Source of the DNA: an uncultured Collinsella sp.
Lineage (GTDB): Bacteria > Actinomycetota > Coriobacteriia > Coriobacteriales > Coriobacteriaceae
Length of the DNA stretch: 20,922 nucleotides
Assembly (NCBI GenBank): GCA_900552185.1
Contig: URYT01000009.1
Coordinates: forward strand, 1 to 20,922
Direction: 5' to 3'
Numbering within the stretch: position 1 is the first letter of the stretch; every line of letters starts with the position of its first letter. The translations under genes were made by a program, and so were the position numbers. Under the pieces are notes generated by a model. The model did no database searches. It had not been told where the DNA came from and worked only from the letters and a program-made list of their open reading frames with translations. This document shows positions 7,017-14,085 of the stretch, one piece after another.

Positions 7017-7933
7017 CCTTTGACCTGTACGACACCGTCGACTCTTTTATCGCCTATATCGCACGCGTTGAGGGGCTTTCTCCCAACACGGTGACGGCCT
7101 ATGGCTCGAGACTGGAGCGCTTTGCTGCCTGGTGCGAGCGCGAGGATATTGATGCTTTCGCTGCCGACGTGCGCACCATTCGTCGCTATCTTGCTGAGCT
7201 TTCGCGTGAGCAGGTGGCTCCCCGAACGCTTGCGGCGCACCTGTCGGCTATCCGATCTCTCTATCGCTGGATGGCTGCCGAGGGGATTGTCGAGGGCGAT
7301 GCGGTCTCGGCGATCGCGTCGCCCAAGCTGCCGCGTGACCTGCCGGGCGTCCTTACGACCCAGCAGGTCGAGGCGCTGCTCAAGACGCCTGATACCTCAA
7401 CACCCGCGGGACTGCGCGATGCGGCGATGCTCGAGTTGCTCTATGCCTCGGGTGCCCGCATCTCAGAGCTTGCGGCGCTCAATGTGGAATCCATCTCATG
7501 GTCCGAGCGCACGCTGCGCCTGTGGGGCAAGGGGAGCAAGGAGCGTATCGTCCCTCTGTATCGTCGTGCGCTCAATGTGACGCGTCTCTATATTGAAGAG
7601 GGGAGGCCGGAGTTGCTCGCTCGGGCAAAGCGCCGCGACCTCGCTACCGGGCCGCATCCGCTGCTTATATCGGCGCGCGGCAATCGCATGAGCGCCGCGA
7701 TGCTCCGGCGGCGGTTCCATACGCTGGCGACGCTCGCCGGCATTCCGGCTGACATCGCCCCGCATGCGATGCGCCATACCTTTGCGACCGACTTGCTCGA
7801 GGGCGGTGCGGACCTGCGCTCGGTTCAAGAGCTGCTAGGTCATGCGAGCCTGTCCACGACGCAGATCTACACGCATCTCACACCCGATCGGCTTAAACGT
7901 GCCGTGGCTCAAGCCCATCCCCGCGGCGAATAG
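7013..7933 (+). CDS. xerC: tyrosine recombinase XerC-like, non-canonical start
   Basis: XerC/D recombinases resolve chromosome dimers at dif during division. From ATA 7013 the product is 306 aa, normal for XerC. The N-terminal SAM-like DNA-binding domain begins VDSFIAYIARVEGLSPNTV, and the catalytic domain has all expected residues: Arg149 (ASGARISELAAL), Lys173 (GKGSKERIVPL), His251 and Arg254 (HAMRHTFATDLL), His277 (LLGHASLSTTQIYTH) and Tyr286. No ATG, GTG or TTG lies in frame between the trmFO end and GTG 7091. Starting at 7091 would delete half of the first helix bundle and give only 280 aa. ATA 7013 behind GGAGG, or CTG 7025, is therefore inferred. Its position next to core genes, with no att sites, argues for a chromosomal Xer rather than a mobile-element integrase. 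Confidence 0.88.
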   Translation: MAFDLYDTVDSFIAYIARVEGLSPNTVTAYGSRLERFAAWCEREDIDAFAADVRTIRRYLAELSREQVAPRTLAAHLSAIRSLYRWMAAEGIVEGDAVSAIASPKLPRDLPGVLTTQQVEALLKTPDTSTPAGLRDAAMLELLYASGARISELAALNVESISWSERTLRLWGKGSKERIVPLYRRALNVTRLYIEEGRPELLARAKRRDLATGPHPLLISARGNRMSAAMLRRRFHTLATLAGIPADIAPHAMRHTFATDLLEGGADLRSVQELLGHASLSTTQIYTHLTPDRLKRAVAQAHPRGE

Positions 7934-7982
7934 TGGCTGGGACGTCCCGCGCCGCACTCAGGTGTGTGGTTTTGATTGCGGG

Positions 7983-8011
7983 TTGGCAGGAAGAGGCATT
8001 CCTGCTATCAT
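7983..8011 (+). promoter_or_regulatory. predicted sigma70-type promoter of rpsB-tsf
   Basis: TTGGCA (7983-7988), a 17-base spacer and TATCAT (8006-8011) lie in the 219-base gap after xerC. Transcription would begin near 8018. The agreement with consensus and ideal spacing make this the best promoter in the window. Confidence 0.75.
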
Positions 8012-8017
8012 TCATCG

Positions 8018-8152
8018 GGTTGCTTCACGGCAACATGTTTTTATCACGCACGCGCGGCTACTTCATACCGTGGTGCCCGGGCTTTGGTAGCACATGTCCG
8101 GGTTGGTTTTGGAGGATGACCCCGCGCGGAGGCAAACCACAGGAGGTTTAAC
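8018..8152 (+). promoter_or_regulatory. long 5' leader of rpsB, possibly regulatory
   Basis: About 135 bases lie between the predicted transcription start and the rpsB ATG, ending with AGGAGG (8141-8146). It can form GTTGC/GCAAC (8019-8023 with 8030-8034) followed by ATGTTTTTAT, and CCCGG/CCGGG (8076-8080 with 8098-8102). I do not recognise a named leader family. Autoregulation by S2 through its leader is known in other bacteria and is only a possibility here. Confidence 0.4.
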
Positions 8153-8881
8153 ATGGCTACCAAGATTAATATCCGCACCCTGCTCGAGGCCGGCTGCCAC
8201 TTCGGTCACCAGACCCGTCGCTGGAACCCCAAGATGAAGCCGTTCATCTTCGGTGAGCGCAACGGCATCTACATCCTCGACCTCAAGCAGACCATCCTCG
8301 ACGCCGACCAGGCCTACACCTTCGTCAAGAACGTCGCCAAGGGTGGCAACGTGCTGTTCGTCGGCACCAAGAAGCAGGCTCAGGAGGCCGTCAAGAACGC
8401 TGCTGAGCGCGCCAACATGCCTTACATCAACCAGCGTTGGCTCGGCGGTATGCTGACCAACTTCGTCACCATCCGCTCCCGCATCAACCGCATGGAGGAG
8501 CTCGAGGCCATGGTCGAGGACGGCCGCATGGCTGTTCTGCCCAAGAAGGAGCAGGCTGTTCTCGGCAAGGAGCTCACCAAGCTCCAGACCAACCTCGGTG
8601 GCGCCCGCGACATGAAGGGTCTGCCCCAGGCTCTCTTCGTCATCGACACCAAGCGCGAGGAGAACGCCATCAAGGAGGCTCAGCGCCTGAACATCCCCGT
8701 CGTCGCCCTGATCGACACCAACTCCGATCCCGACGAGGTCGAGTACGGCATCCCCTGCAACGATGACGCTATCTCCGCTGTCACCCTTATGTGCGAGCTC
8801 ATGGCTGACGCCTGCCTCGCTGGCTCTGGTAAGGAGCAGGTCTCCGAGGCCGAGATGGCCGCTGAGCCCAAGGCCGAGTAA
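8153..8881 (+). CDS. rpsB: 30S ribosomal protein S2
   Basis: uS2 binds late to the 30S subunit near protein S1 or the mRNA exit side. The product is 242 aa. It shows the family motifs LLEAGCHFGHQTRRWNPKMKPFIFGERNG, ILDLKQT, VLFVGTKKQAQ, INQRWLGGMLTNF, PQALFVIDTKREENAIKEA and IPVVALIDTNSDPDEV (listed as separate short segments of one continuous fit), plus a short acidic C-terminal tail. ATG 8153 follows AGGAGG at 6 bases. Codon use is strongly biased to GAG, AAG, CTC and ATC, as expected for a highly expressed gene. It is followed by tsf after 45 bases, the near-universal rpsB-tsf pair. Confidence 0.98.
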   Translation: MATKINIRTLLEAGCHFGHQTRRWNPKMKPFIFGERNGIYILDLKQTILDADQAYTFVKNVAKGGNVLFVGTKKQAQEAVKNAAERANMPYINQRWLGGMLTNFVTIRSRINRMEELEAMVEDGRMAVLPKKEQAVLGKELTKLQTNLGGARDMKGLPQALFVIDTKREENAIKEAQRLNIPVVALIDTNSDPDEVEYGIPCNDDAISAVTLMCELMADACLAGSGKEQVSEAEMAAEPKAE

Positions 8882-8926
8882 ATCAGTCTTAGTTAATTCT
8901 TTTTCATCTCTTTGAAAGGAACCACA

Positions 8927-9796
8927 ATGGCCCAGATTACCGCCGCTATGGTCAAGCAGCTCCGCGAGATGACCGACTCCCCGATGATGGAGTGCAAGAA
9001 GGCTCTCGTCGAGGCTGACGGCGACATGGACGCCGCTGTCGACGTTCTGCGTAAGAACGGCCTTGCCAAGGCTGCCAAGAAGGCTGGCCGTGAGACCAAC
9101 GAGGGCGCTGTCGCCGCGTTCGTCTCCGAGGATGGCAAGACCGGCGCTCTGCTCGAGCTCTCCTGCGAGACCGACTTCGTTGGCTCTAACGCCAAGTTCA
9201 CCGGCTTTGCTTCCAAGGTCGCTGAGGTTGTCGCTACCACCGAGCCTGCTGACGTCGACGCTCTGCTCGAGAAGCCGATGGGCGAGGAGACCGTTTCCTC
9301 CGAGCTCACCGAGATGATTCACATCATGGGCGAGAACATGAAGATCTCCCGCTTCGCTGCCCGCAAGGCTGAGAACGGCGCGCTCGCTTCTTACATCCAC
9401 ATGGGTGGTAAGATCGGCGTCCTCGTCGAGTTCGCCTTCGAGAAGGCTGAGACCGCTCAGGCTGAATCCTTCAAGACCTTCGCTCACGACGTTGCCCTTC
9501 AGGTTGCCGCCGTCGCCCCGATCTGTGCTACCCGCGATCAGGTTCCGGCCGAGACCGTCGAGCACGAGAAGCAGATCTACATGGCTCAGGCTGCCGAGTC
9601 CGGTAAGCCCGAGGCTATCCAGGAGAAGATGGCTGTCGGCCGTCTGGAGAAGTTCTACAAGCAGTCCGTGCTCACCGAGCAGGAGTTCATCAAGGACAGC
9701 TCCCTCACCATCAAGAAGTACGCTGAGCAGGTCTCCAAGGAGCTCGGCGACACCATTACCGTCGTTGCCTTTGACCGTCTGGTTCGTGGCGAGTAA
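8927..9796 (+). CDS. tsf: translation elongation factor Ts
   Basis: EF-Ts regenerates EF-Tu-GTP by nucleotide exchange. The product is 289 aa, a full-length form. The N-terminal UBA-like domain has VKQLREMTDSPMMECKKAL and DMDAAVDVLRKNGLAKAAKK. The core has ALLELSCETDFVGSN (the classic E-T-D-F-V signature), the second-half repeat AEVVATTEPADVDALL, and the C-terminal TIKKYAEQVSKELG. ATG 8927 follows GAAAGGA (8914-8920) at 6 bases. An in-frame ATG at 8912 precedes that site and is rejected. Codon bias is as strong as in rpsB. It ends at a terminator, so the pair forms its own transcript. Confidence 0.98.
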   Translation: MAQITAAMVKQLREMTDSPMMECKKALVEADGDMDAAVDVLRKNGLAKAAKKAGRETNEGAVAAFVSEDGKTGALLELSCETDFVGSNAKFTGFASKVAEVVATTEPADVDALLEKPMGEETVSSELTEMIHIMGENMKISRFAARKAENGALASYIHMGGKIGVLVEFAFEKAETAQAESFKTFAHDVALQVAAVAPICATRDQVPAETVEHEKQIYMAQAAESGKPEAIQEKMAVGRLEKFYKQSVLTEQEFIKDSSLTIKKYAEQVSKELGDTITVVAFDRLVRGE

Positions 9797-9819
9797 ATAA
9801 GCTCTTGTAGCTGGTAATG

Positions 9820-9854
9820 AGCAGGCTGTGGGTTTTACTCACAGCCTGCTTTTT
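9820..9854 (+). terminator. intrinsic terminator after tsf
   Basis: AGCAGGCTGTG (9820-9830) pairs perfectly with CACAGCCTGCT (9840-9850) around a 9-base loop, ending in five T's (9850-9854). It separates the highly expressed rpsB-tsf unit from pyrH. Confidence 0.92.
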
Positions 9855-9875
9855 CATGGCTCTTCTTAGAGCCTT

Positions 9876-9884
9876 TGATAGAAT
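9876..9884 (+). promoter_or_regulatory. possible extended -10 promoter of pyrH
   Basis: TG-A-TAGAAT (9876-9884) matches an extended -10 element. No good -35 lies 16-18 bases upstream. Transcription would begin near 9891, about 25 bases before the pyrH start. Plausible because a terminator lies just upstream, but weak on its own. Confidence 0.4.
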
Positions 9885-9914
9885 GTTGAGAGTTCAATCT
9901 AAAGGAGGATCGCT

Positions 9915-10637
9915 TTGTCCGACATCCGATATAAACGCGTGCTTCTTAAGCTTTCTGGCGAAGCACTGATGGGCGACGGCCAGTATGGCATCGACCCCAA
10001 GGTTACCGACCTTCTTGCCAAGCAGGTCAAGGAGCTGCTCGCCGTTGGCCATGAGGTCGGCGTCGTTGTCGGCGGTGGCAATATTTTCCGCGGCATGGCC
10101 GGCGCTGCCGGTGGCATGGAGCGTGCTCAGGCCGACTACATGGGCATGCTGGCAACCGTTATGAACGCGCTCGCCCTGCAGGATGCCTTCGAGCACAACG
10201 ATGTTCCCTGCCGCGTTATGAGCGCTATCCAGATGAACGAGATCTGCGAGCCTTATATTCGCCGTCGCGCCATCAACCACCTTTCCAAGGGCAACGTCGT
10301 TATCTTTGCCGCCGGTTCGGGCAATCCGTACTTTACGACCGACACCGCCGCGGCTCTTCGTGCGTGCGAGATCGGCGCCGAGATTCTGATTAAAGCCACC
10401 AAGGTTGACGGCATCTACGACAAGGATCCCGTCAAGTGCGCCGATGCCGTCCGTTTTGACAAGATTACCTATCACGAGGTGCTCGTCCGCGGCCTGCAGG
10501 TTATGGATTCCACGGCTACGGCTCTGTGCCAGGATAACCGTATGCCGATTTTGGTCCTCAACATCGATGGCGAGGACACCGTCAAGCGCGCGCTTTCGGG
10601 TGAGCCCGTCGGCACGCTCGTCTATCAGGAGGATTAA
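9915..10637 (+). CDS. pyrH: UMP kinase (uridylate kinase)
   Basis: PyrH phosphorylates UMP to UDP with ATP, and in bacteria is a hexameric amino-acid-kinase-fold enzyme. The product is 240 aa, the usual size. Motifs are VLLKLSGEALMG (Lys12), VGGGNIFRG (53-60), ADYMGMLATVMNALALQD, GNPYFTTDTAAALRA (~137-150) and ATKVDGIYDKDP. The start is TTG at 9915, supported by a strong AAAGGAGG (9901-9908) 6 bases upstream. No ATG occurs near the expected N-terminus. frr follows 2 bases after its stop. It probably heads the transcript that runs to proS, unless internal promoters exist that I cannot see. Confidence 0.97.
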   Translation: MSDIRYKRVLLKLSGEALMGDGQYGIDPKVTDLLAKQVKELLAVGHEVGVVVGGGNIFRGMAGAAGGMERAQADYMGMLATVMNALALQDAFEHNDVPCRVMSAIQMNEICEPYIRRRAINHLSKGNVVIFAAGSGNPYFTTDTAAALRACEIGAEILIKATKVDGIYDKDPVKCADAVRFDKITYHEVLVRGLQVMDSTATALCQDNRMPILVLNIDGEDTVKRALSGEPVGTLVYQED

Positions 10638-10639
10638 GC

Positions 10640-11176
10640 ATGGCAGAGAACATCACCGCCCATATGGACAAGTCGCTCGAGTCCCTCAAGCATAACTTCT
10701 CCAAGGTTCGTACCGGCCGCGCCAATGCCAACATTCTGTCCGACATCACCGTCGATTATTACGGTGTTCCCACGCCGGTCACGCAGGTTGCCGCCGTCAA
10801 GACCCCCGAGGCCCACATGCTGCTCATCGAGCCGTGGGACAAGGCACTCATCAATGCTATCGTCAAGGCCATCGGCGCTTCCGATCTGGGTATTACCCCC
10901 AACTCCGATGGTACCGTCGTTCGTCTTCCGTTCCCGGCTCCCACTGAGGAGCGCCGTCGCGAGCTCGTCAAGGAGTGCCGCGAGTACGCCGAGCAGGCCA
11001 AGGTGTCTATCCGTAACATTCGCCGCGACTTCAACAACAAGCTCGAGCGCGATGAGGAGCTCACCGAGGACGATGTCCGTCGCGAGCAGGCCAAGGTCCA
11101 GAAGTACACCGATGAGTATGTCGCCAAGGTCGAGGAGCTTCTGAAGGAAAAAGAAGCCGAGGTCATGGAGATCTAA
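10640..11176 (+). CDS. frr: ribosome recycling factor
   Basis: RRF, with EF-G, splits the post-termination ribosome. The product is 178 aa, slightly shorter than the usual 185. It contains KVRTGRANANILSDITVDYYG (split: RTGRAN motif near residue 24), PLNQVA-like TPVTQVAAVKTPE, VVRLPFPAPTEERRRELVK and RNIRRDFNNKLE, all typical of RRF. ATG 10640 follows AGGAGG (10627-10632) at 7 bases; this site lies inside the end of pyrH. uppS begins one base after its stop. Confidence 0.98.
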   Translation: MAENITAHMDKSLESLKHNFSKVRTGRANANILSDITVDYYGVPTPVTQVAAVKTPEAHMLLIEPWDKALINAIVKAIGASDLGITPNSDGTVVRLPFPAPTEERRRELVKECREYAEQAKVSIRNIRRDFNNKLERDEELTEDDVRREQAKVQKYTDEYVAKVEELLKEKEAEVMEI

Positions 11177-11177
11177 G

Positions 11178-11972
11178 GTGCAATACGACGAGCATAAACT
11201 GGTCGAGTACTTTGCCGACGCCCCTGCGGGCGTCGGTTTTTCCGACCTTGACCTCAATAACATTCCGCACCATATCTCGTGCATCATGGACGGTAACGGT
11301 CGTTGGGCCACGTCGCGCGGTCTTGCACGCACCGAGGGCCACAAGGCGGGTATCGTTTCGCTGCGCGAGATCATTACCGCCTGCGTGCGCTTGGGCGTCG
11401 ACGTGCTTTCGGCCTATGCGTTTTCGACCGAAAACTGGAATCGCCCGCAGCATGAGGTCAACGTCTTGATGCATCTGTTTGCCAAGACGTTTATCGACGA
11501 GCTGCCGCTTCTGAAGCGCGAAAACGTGCGTGTTGTCTTTTTGGGTGACATTTCCGCGCTGCCCAAGAAGACCCGCGACGTTTTTGAACGCGGTCTTGCC
11601 GAGTGCGCCGATCACACCGGTATGACGCTGGCGCTTGCCGTCAACTACGGCGCGCGTGCCGAGATTACCCGCGCTGTCCGTCAGATCGCACTCGACGCTG
11701 CCGCCGGTAAGATCGATCCTGGCGCAATTGATGACGACATGGTGGCTTCCCACCTCTATACCGCCGGTCTTCCCGATCCTGAGCTTGTGATTCGCACCTC
11801 TGGTGAGCTGCGCCTTTCGAACTATCTGCTGTGGCAGGTGGCTTATTCCGAGTTCTACGTCACCGATACCTATTGGCCCGACTTTGATCGCTGGGGCCTT
11901 GTCGACGCCATTTTGGCCTATCAGGGCCGTGACCGTAGGTTTGGTGGTCTGAGCAAGACCGAGGAGGCTTAA
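11178..11972 (+). CDS. uppS: isoprenyl transferase, undecaprenyl-diphosphate synthase type
   Basis: UppS condenses isopentenyl-PP units onto farnesyl-PP to make the C55 lipid carrier for peptidoglycan. The product is 264 aa. A ~32-residue N-terminal segment precedes HISCIMDGNGRWA (catalytic Asp38), then GHKAGIVSLREI, SAYAFSTENWNRP, VNYGARAEI, RTSGELRLSNYLLWQ (206-220) and Glu225 in YSEFYV. These are all diagnostic of cis-prenyltransferases. The start is GTG 11178, one base after the frr stop, with GGAG at 11167-11170. It feeds from the MEP pathway, of which dxr and ispG are encoded just downstream. Long-chain versus short-chain product specificity cannot be told from sequence alone. Confidence 0.95.
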   Translation: MQYDEHKLVEYFADAPAGVGFSDLDLNNIPHHISCIMDGNGRWATSRGLARTEGHKAGIVSLREIITACVRLGVDVLSAYAFSTENWNRPQHEVNVLMHLFAKTFIDELPLLKRENVRVVFLGDISALPKKTRDVFERGLAECADHTGMTLALAVNYGARAEITRAVRQIALDAAAGKIDPGAIDDDMVASHLYTAGLPDPELVIRTSGELRLSNYLLWQVAYSEFYVTDTYWPDFDRWGLVDAILAYQGRDRRFGGLSKTEEA

Positions 11973-11974
11973 TC

Positions 11975-12873
11975 GTGTCCGATCGTCCCAAGGCAACTGC
12001 TCCCAAGACATCTGAGCGCAAGGCTGTCGCTGCGGGAGCGCCCGCAGCGAAGAATGGCACCGGTTCGTGGCTTGCGGGCTTTATCACCCGTGCCGCCGCC
12101 GGTATCGTCTATGCCGTTGTCTTTATCCTGTGCCTTGTTTTGGGTATCGTGCCCACGGCCATCTTTGTTTCTGTCATGAGTGGTCTGTGCTGCTATGAGT
12201 TTTTCCGTATGACGAGGCTCGATGGCAAGATGGCTAACGAGCGCATGGGTATCGCTGCCGCCGTGCTCTTTCCGCTGTCGGCGTTGGGCGATTCGATGTT
12301 GCTGAATGCCCTGCTTTTTGCCCTGATGCTCGCTGTGGGCATTTGGTATGTCTGGTCGCCGCGTACCCGCATCTCTGATGTGGCCGTGACGCTCATGGGT
12401 CCCATCTACACTGGCTTTATGCTGTCGGCTATCGTGCTGCTGCGCGATGCCGTGCCCGGTTTTGCCGGCGCCCTGCTTTCGGTGGGCGTTTGCGCGTCCC
12501 TTTGGGTCTCCGATTCGTTTGCCTACATCGTGGTAGCCGTATCGGCAAGCACAAGATGGTTCCCAAGATCTCTCCCAAAAAGAGCTGGGAGGGGTTTGTC
12601 GGCGGCATCCTGGGCTCGGTTTTGATTTGGCTCATCCTGTGGGCGACGCATTTCTACAAGCTCAGCCTGCCCTATGCGTTGCTGTGCGGCGTGGTCGTAT
12701 CCGTCCTGGGCGTTATCGGCGACCTTATCGAGTCTCGCATCAAGCGCGGTGTGGGCGTCAAGGATTCCGGTAACCTTATCCCGGGCCACGGCGGCATGCT
12801 CGATCGTAGCGATTCGCTTATCTTTGGCTGCATTACCGCGCAGCTGCTTTTGATGATCGGAGGCGTGCTGTAA
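11975..12873 (+). pseudogene. cdsA: phosphatidate cytidylyltransferase, frameshifted
   Basis: CdsA makes CDP-diacylglycerol from phosphatidate and CTP in the membrane. The reading frame begins at GTG 11975 (GAGGAGG 7 bases upstream). It runs through a basic Ala-rich N-terminus and several hydrophobic segments to LWVSDSFAYIV, then goes out of frame and ends at 12625. The rest continues in the next frame from about 12532 (GSRIGKHKMVPKISPKKSWEG) to the TAA at 12873. It includes the CdsA signature RIKRGVGVKDSGNLIPGHGG then MLDRSD. The two halves join perfectly if one G is added in GTGGTAGC at 12530-12537 (GTG GGT AGC). cdsA is normally essential, so a sequencing or assembly error, or strain mixture, is likelier than a dead gene. 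The restored length is about 299 aa, normal for the family. Confidence 0.9.
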
Positions 12874-14060
12874 TGTCCTTCCAGACGACGTATGGCCCCG
12901 ATGGACGTCTCCGTGTTGCCATCCTGGGTTGTACGGGCTCTATCGGCACCCAGGCGCTCGATGTGTGCCGCCAGCATGCCGATCGCCTGCAGGTGACGGC
13001 GCTATCCGTTAACTCCAGTACCTCCGAGCTCGTTGCCGCTGCCCGCGAGTTCTCGGTTCCGGCGGTTGCCGTGGCCGATGTCGCTCATGGCGATGACGCC
13101 GTGCTGCAGGAGTTGCCCGAGGGAACGAAGCTCGGCGTTGGCGCGCAGGCGGTTTGCGAGCTCGCGCGTCGCGACGATGTCGACTGCGTGCTTGTCGCTA
13201 TTGTGGGTGCCGCCGGTCTCGAGGCGAGCCATGCGGCCTTGACCTCGAATAAGCGTCTTGCCCTTGCCAACAAGGAGTCCCTCGTCGTCGGTGGCGACTT
13301 GCTTATGCCGTTGGCGCAACCGGGCCAGCTTATTCCAGTCGACTCTGAGCACTCCGCCATCTACCAGTGCTATCTGGGGGAGAACCCGCGCGAGGTTCAT
13401 TGTATTTGGCTCACCTGCTCGGGCGGTCCGTTCTTTGGCCGCACGCGCGACGAGCTAGATCGCGTGACGCGTGCCGATGCCCTCGCACATCCCACGTGGG
13501 CCATGGGTGCTAAGATCACCATCGACTCCGCCACCCTCATGAATAAGGGCCTGGAGCGCATTGAGGCCATGCATCTGTTTAACTGCGACCTCGATTTCAT
13601 TAACGTGGTCGTGCAGCGTCAGTCCAAGATTCACTCTATGGTCGAGTTTGCCGACGGCTCCGTGATGGCGCATCTCGGTGCTTCCGACATGCGTATTCCC
13701 ATCCAGTTCGCGTTCTCGTATCCCGAGCGTTGGGATACCCCGGCGCCTCGTATCGATTTCCGCGAGCTGGGGCAGCTCACGTTTGATGCTGCCGACATGG
13801 ATACCTTCCGCTGTCTGGCACTGGCCGAGCGTGCCGGCAAGACGGGTGGCACCATGCCGTGCGTGCTCAATGCCGCCAACGAGGTCGCCGTCGATGCCTT
13901 CCTGCACGATGGCTGCAGCTTTACCGATATCGATCGCATTGTGGAATCCTGCATGGATGCCCACGATATGCAGGCGGTCGATTCGTTTGAGCAGCTTCGC
14001 GACATCGATGCGTGGGCGCGTGAAAAGGCTGCGCAGGTACTCGCCGCAACCCGTTCCTAA
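12873..14060 (+). CDS. dxr: 1-deoxy-D-xylulose 5-phosphate reductoisomerase
   Basis: Dxr converts DXP to 2-C-methyl-D-erythritol 4-phosphate with NADPH, the second step of the MEP isoprenoid pathway. The product is 395 aa. It has the NADPH motif GCTGSIG (19-25), ALANKESLVVGG, the metal site VDSEHSA (Asp157, Glu159, His160), SGGPFFG, HPTWAMG (His206), IDSATLMNKGLE (Glu228) and PCVLNAANEVAVDAFL. One deviation: the usual HPQS before IHSMVE reads QRQS (Gln248). ATG 12873 overlaps the cdsA stop by one base and follows GGAGG (12859-12863) at 9 bases. ispG, a later step of the same pathway, is two genes downstream. Confidence 0.97.
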   Translation: MSFQTTYGPDGRLRVAILGCTGSIGTQALDVCRQHADRLQVTALSVNSSTSELVAAAREFSVPAVAVADVAHGDDAVLQELPEGTKLGVGAQAVCELARRDDVDCVLVAIVGAAGLEASHAALTSNKRLALANKESLVVGGDLLMPLAQPGQLIPVDSEHSAIYQCYLGENPREVHCIWLTCSGGPFFGRTRDELDRVTRADALAHPTWAMGAKITIDSATLMNKGLERIEAMHLFNCDLDFINVVVQRQSKIHSMVEFADGSVMAHLGASDMRIPIQFAFSYPERWDTPAPRIDFRELGQLTFDAADMDTFRCLALAERAGKTGGTMPCVLNAANEVAVDAFLHDGCSFTDIDRIVESCMDAHDMQAVDSFEQLRDIDAWAREKAAQVLAATRS

Positions 14061-14085
14061 CCCATAAGGATTGCTTTTTCGTTTT

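Noticed and set aside
7013..7933. The tyrosine recombinase as integrase of a mobile element
   Set aside because: XerC length and motifs, location between core genes, and no att repeats, tRNA or cargo genes nearby.
7933..8151. Short open frames in the rpsB leader
   Set aside because: They overlap the promoter and lack ribosome sites or recognisable sequence.
8063..9565. 500-residue open frame on the - strand, opposite rpsB and tsf
   Set aside because: It is a shadow frame created by the strong codon bias of rpsB and tsf. Its translation is a low-complexity Leu/Gly/Asp/His-rich string with no family motifs, and both + strand genes are certain.
12526..12540. Programmed ribosomal frameshifting in cdsA
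   Set aside because: The shift is -1 but no slippery heptamer lies at the site, and no stop immediately follows it. A missing G in a short G run explains it more simply.
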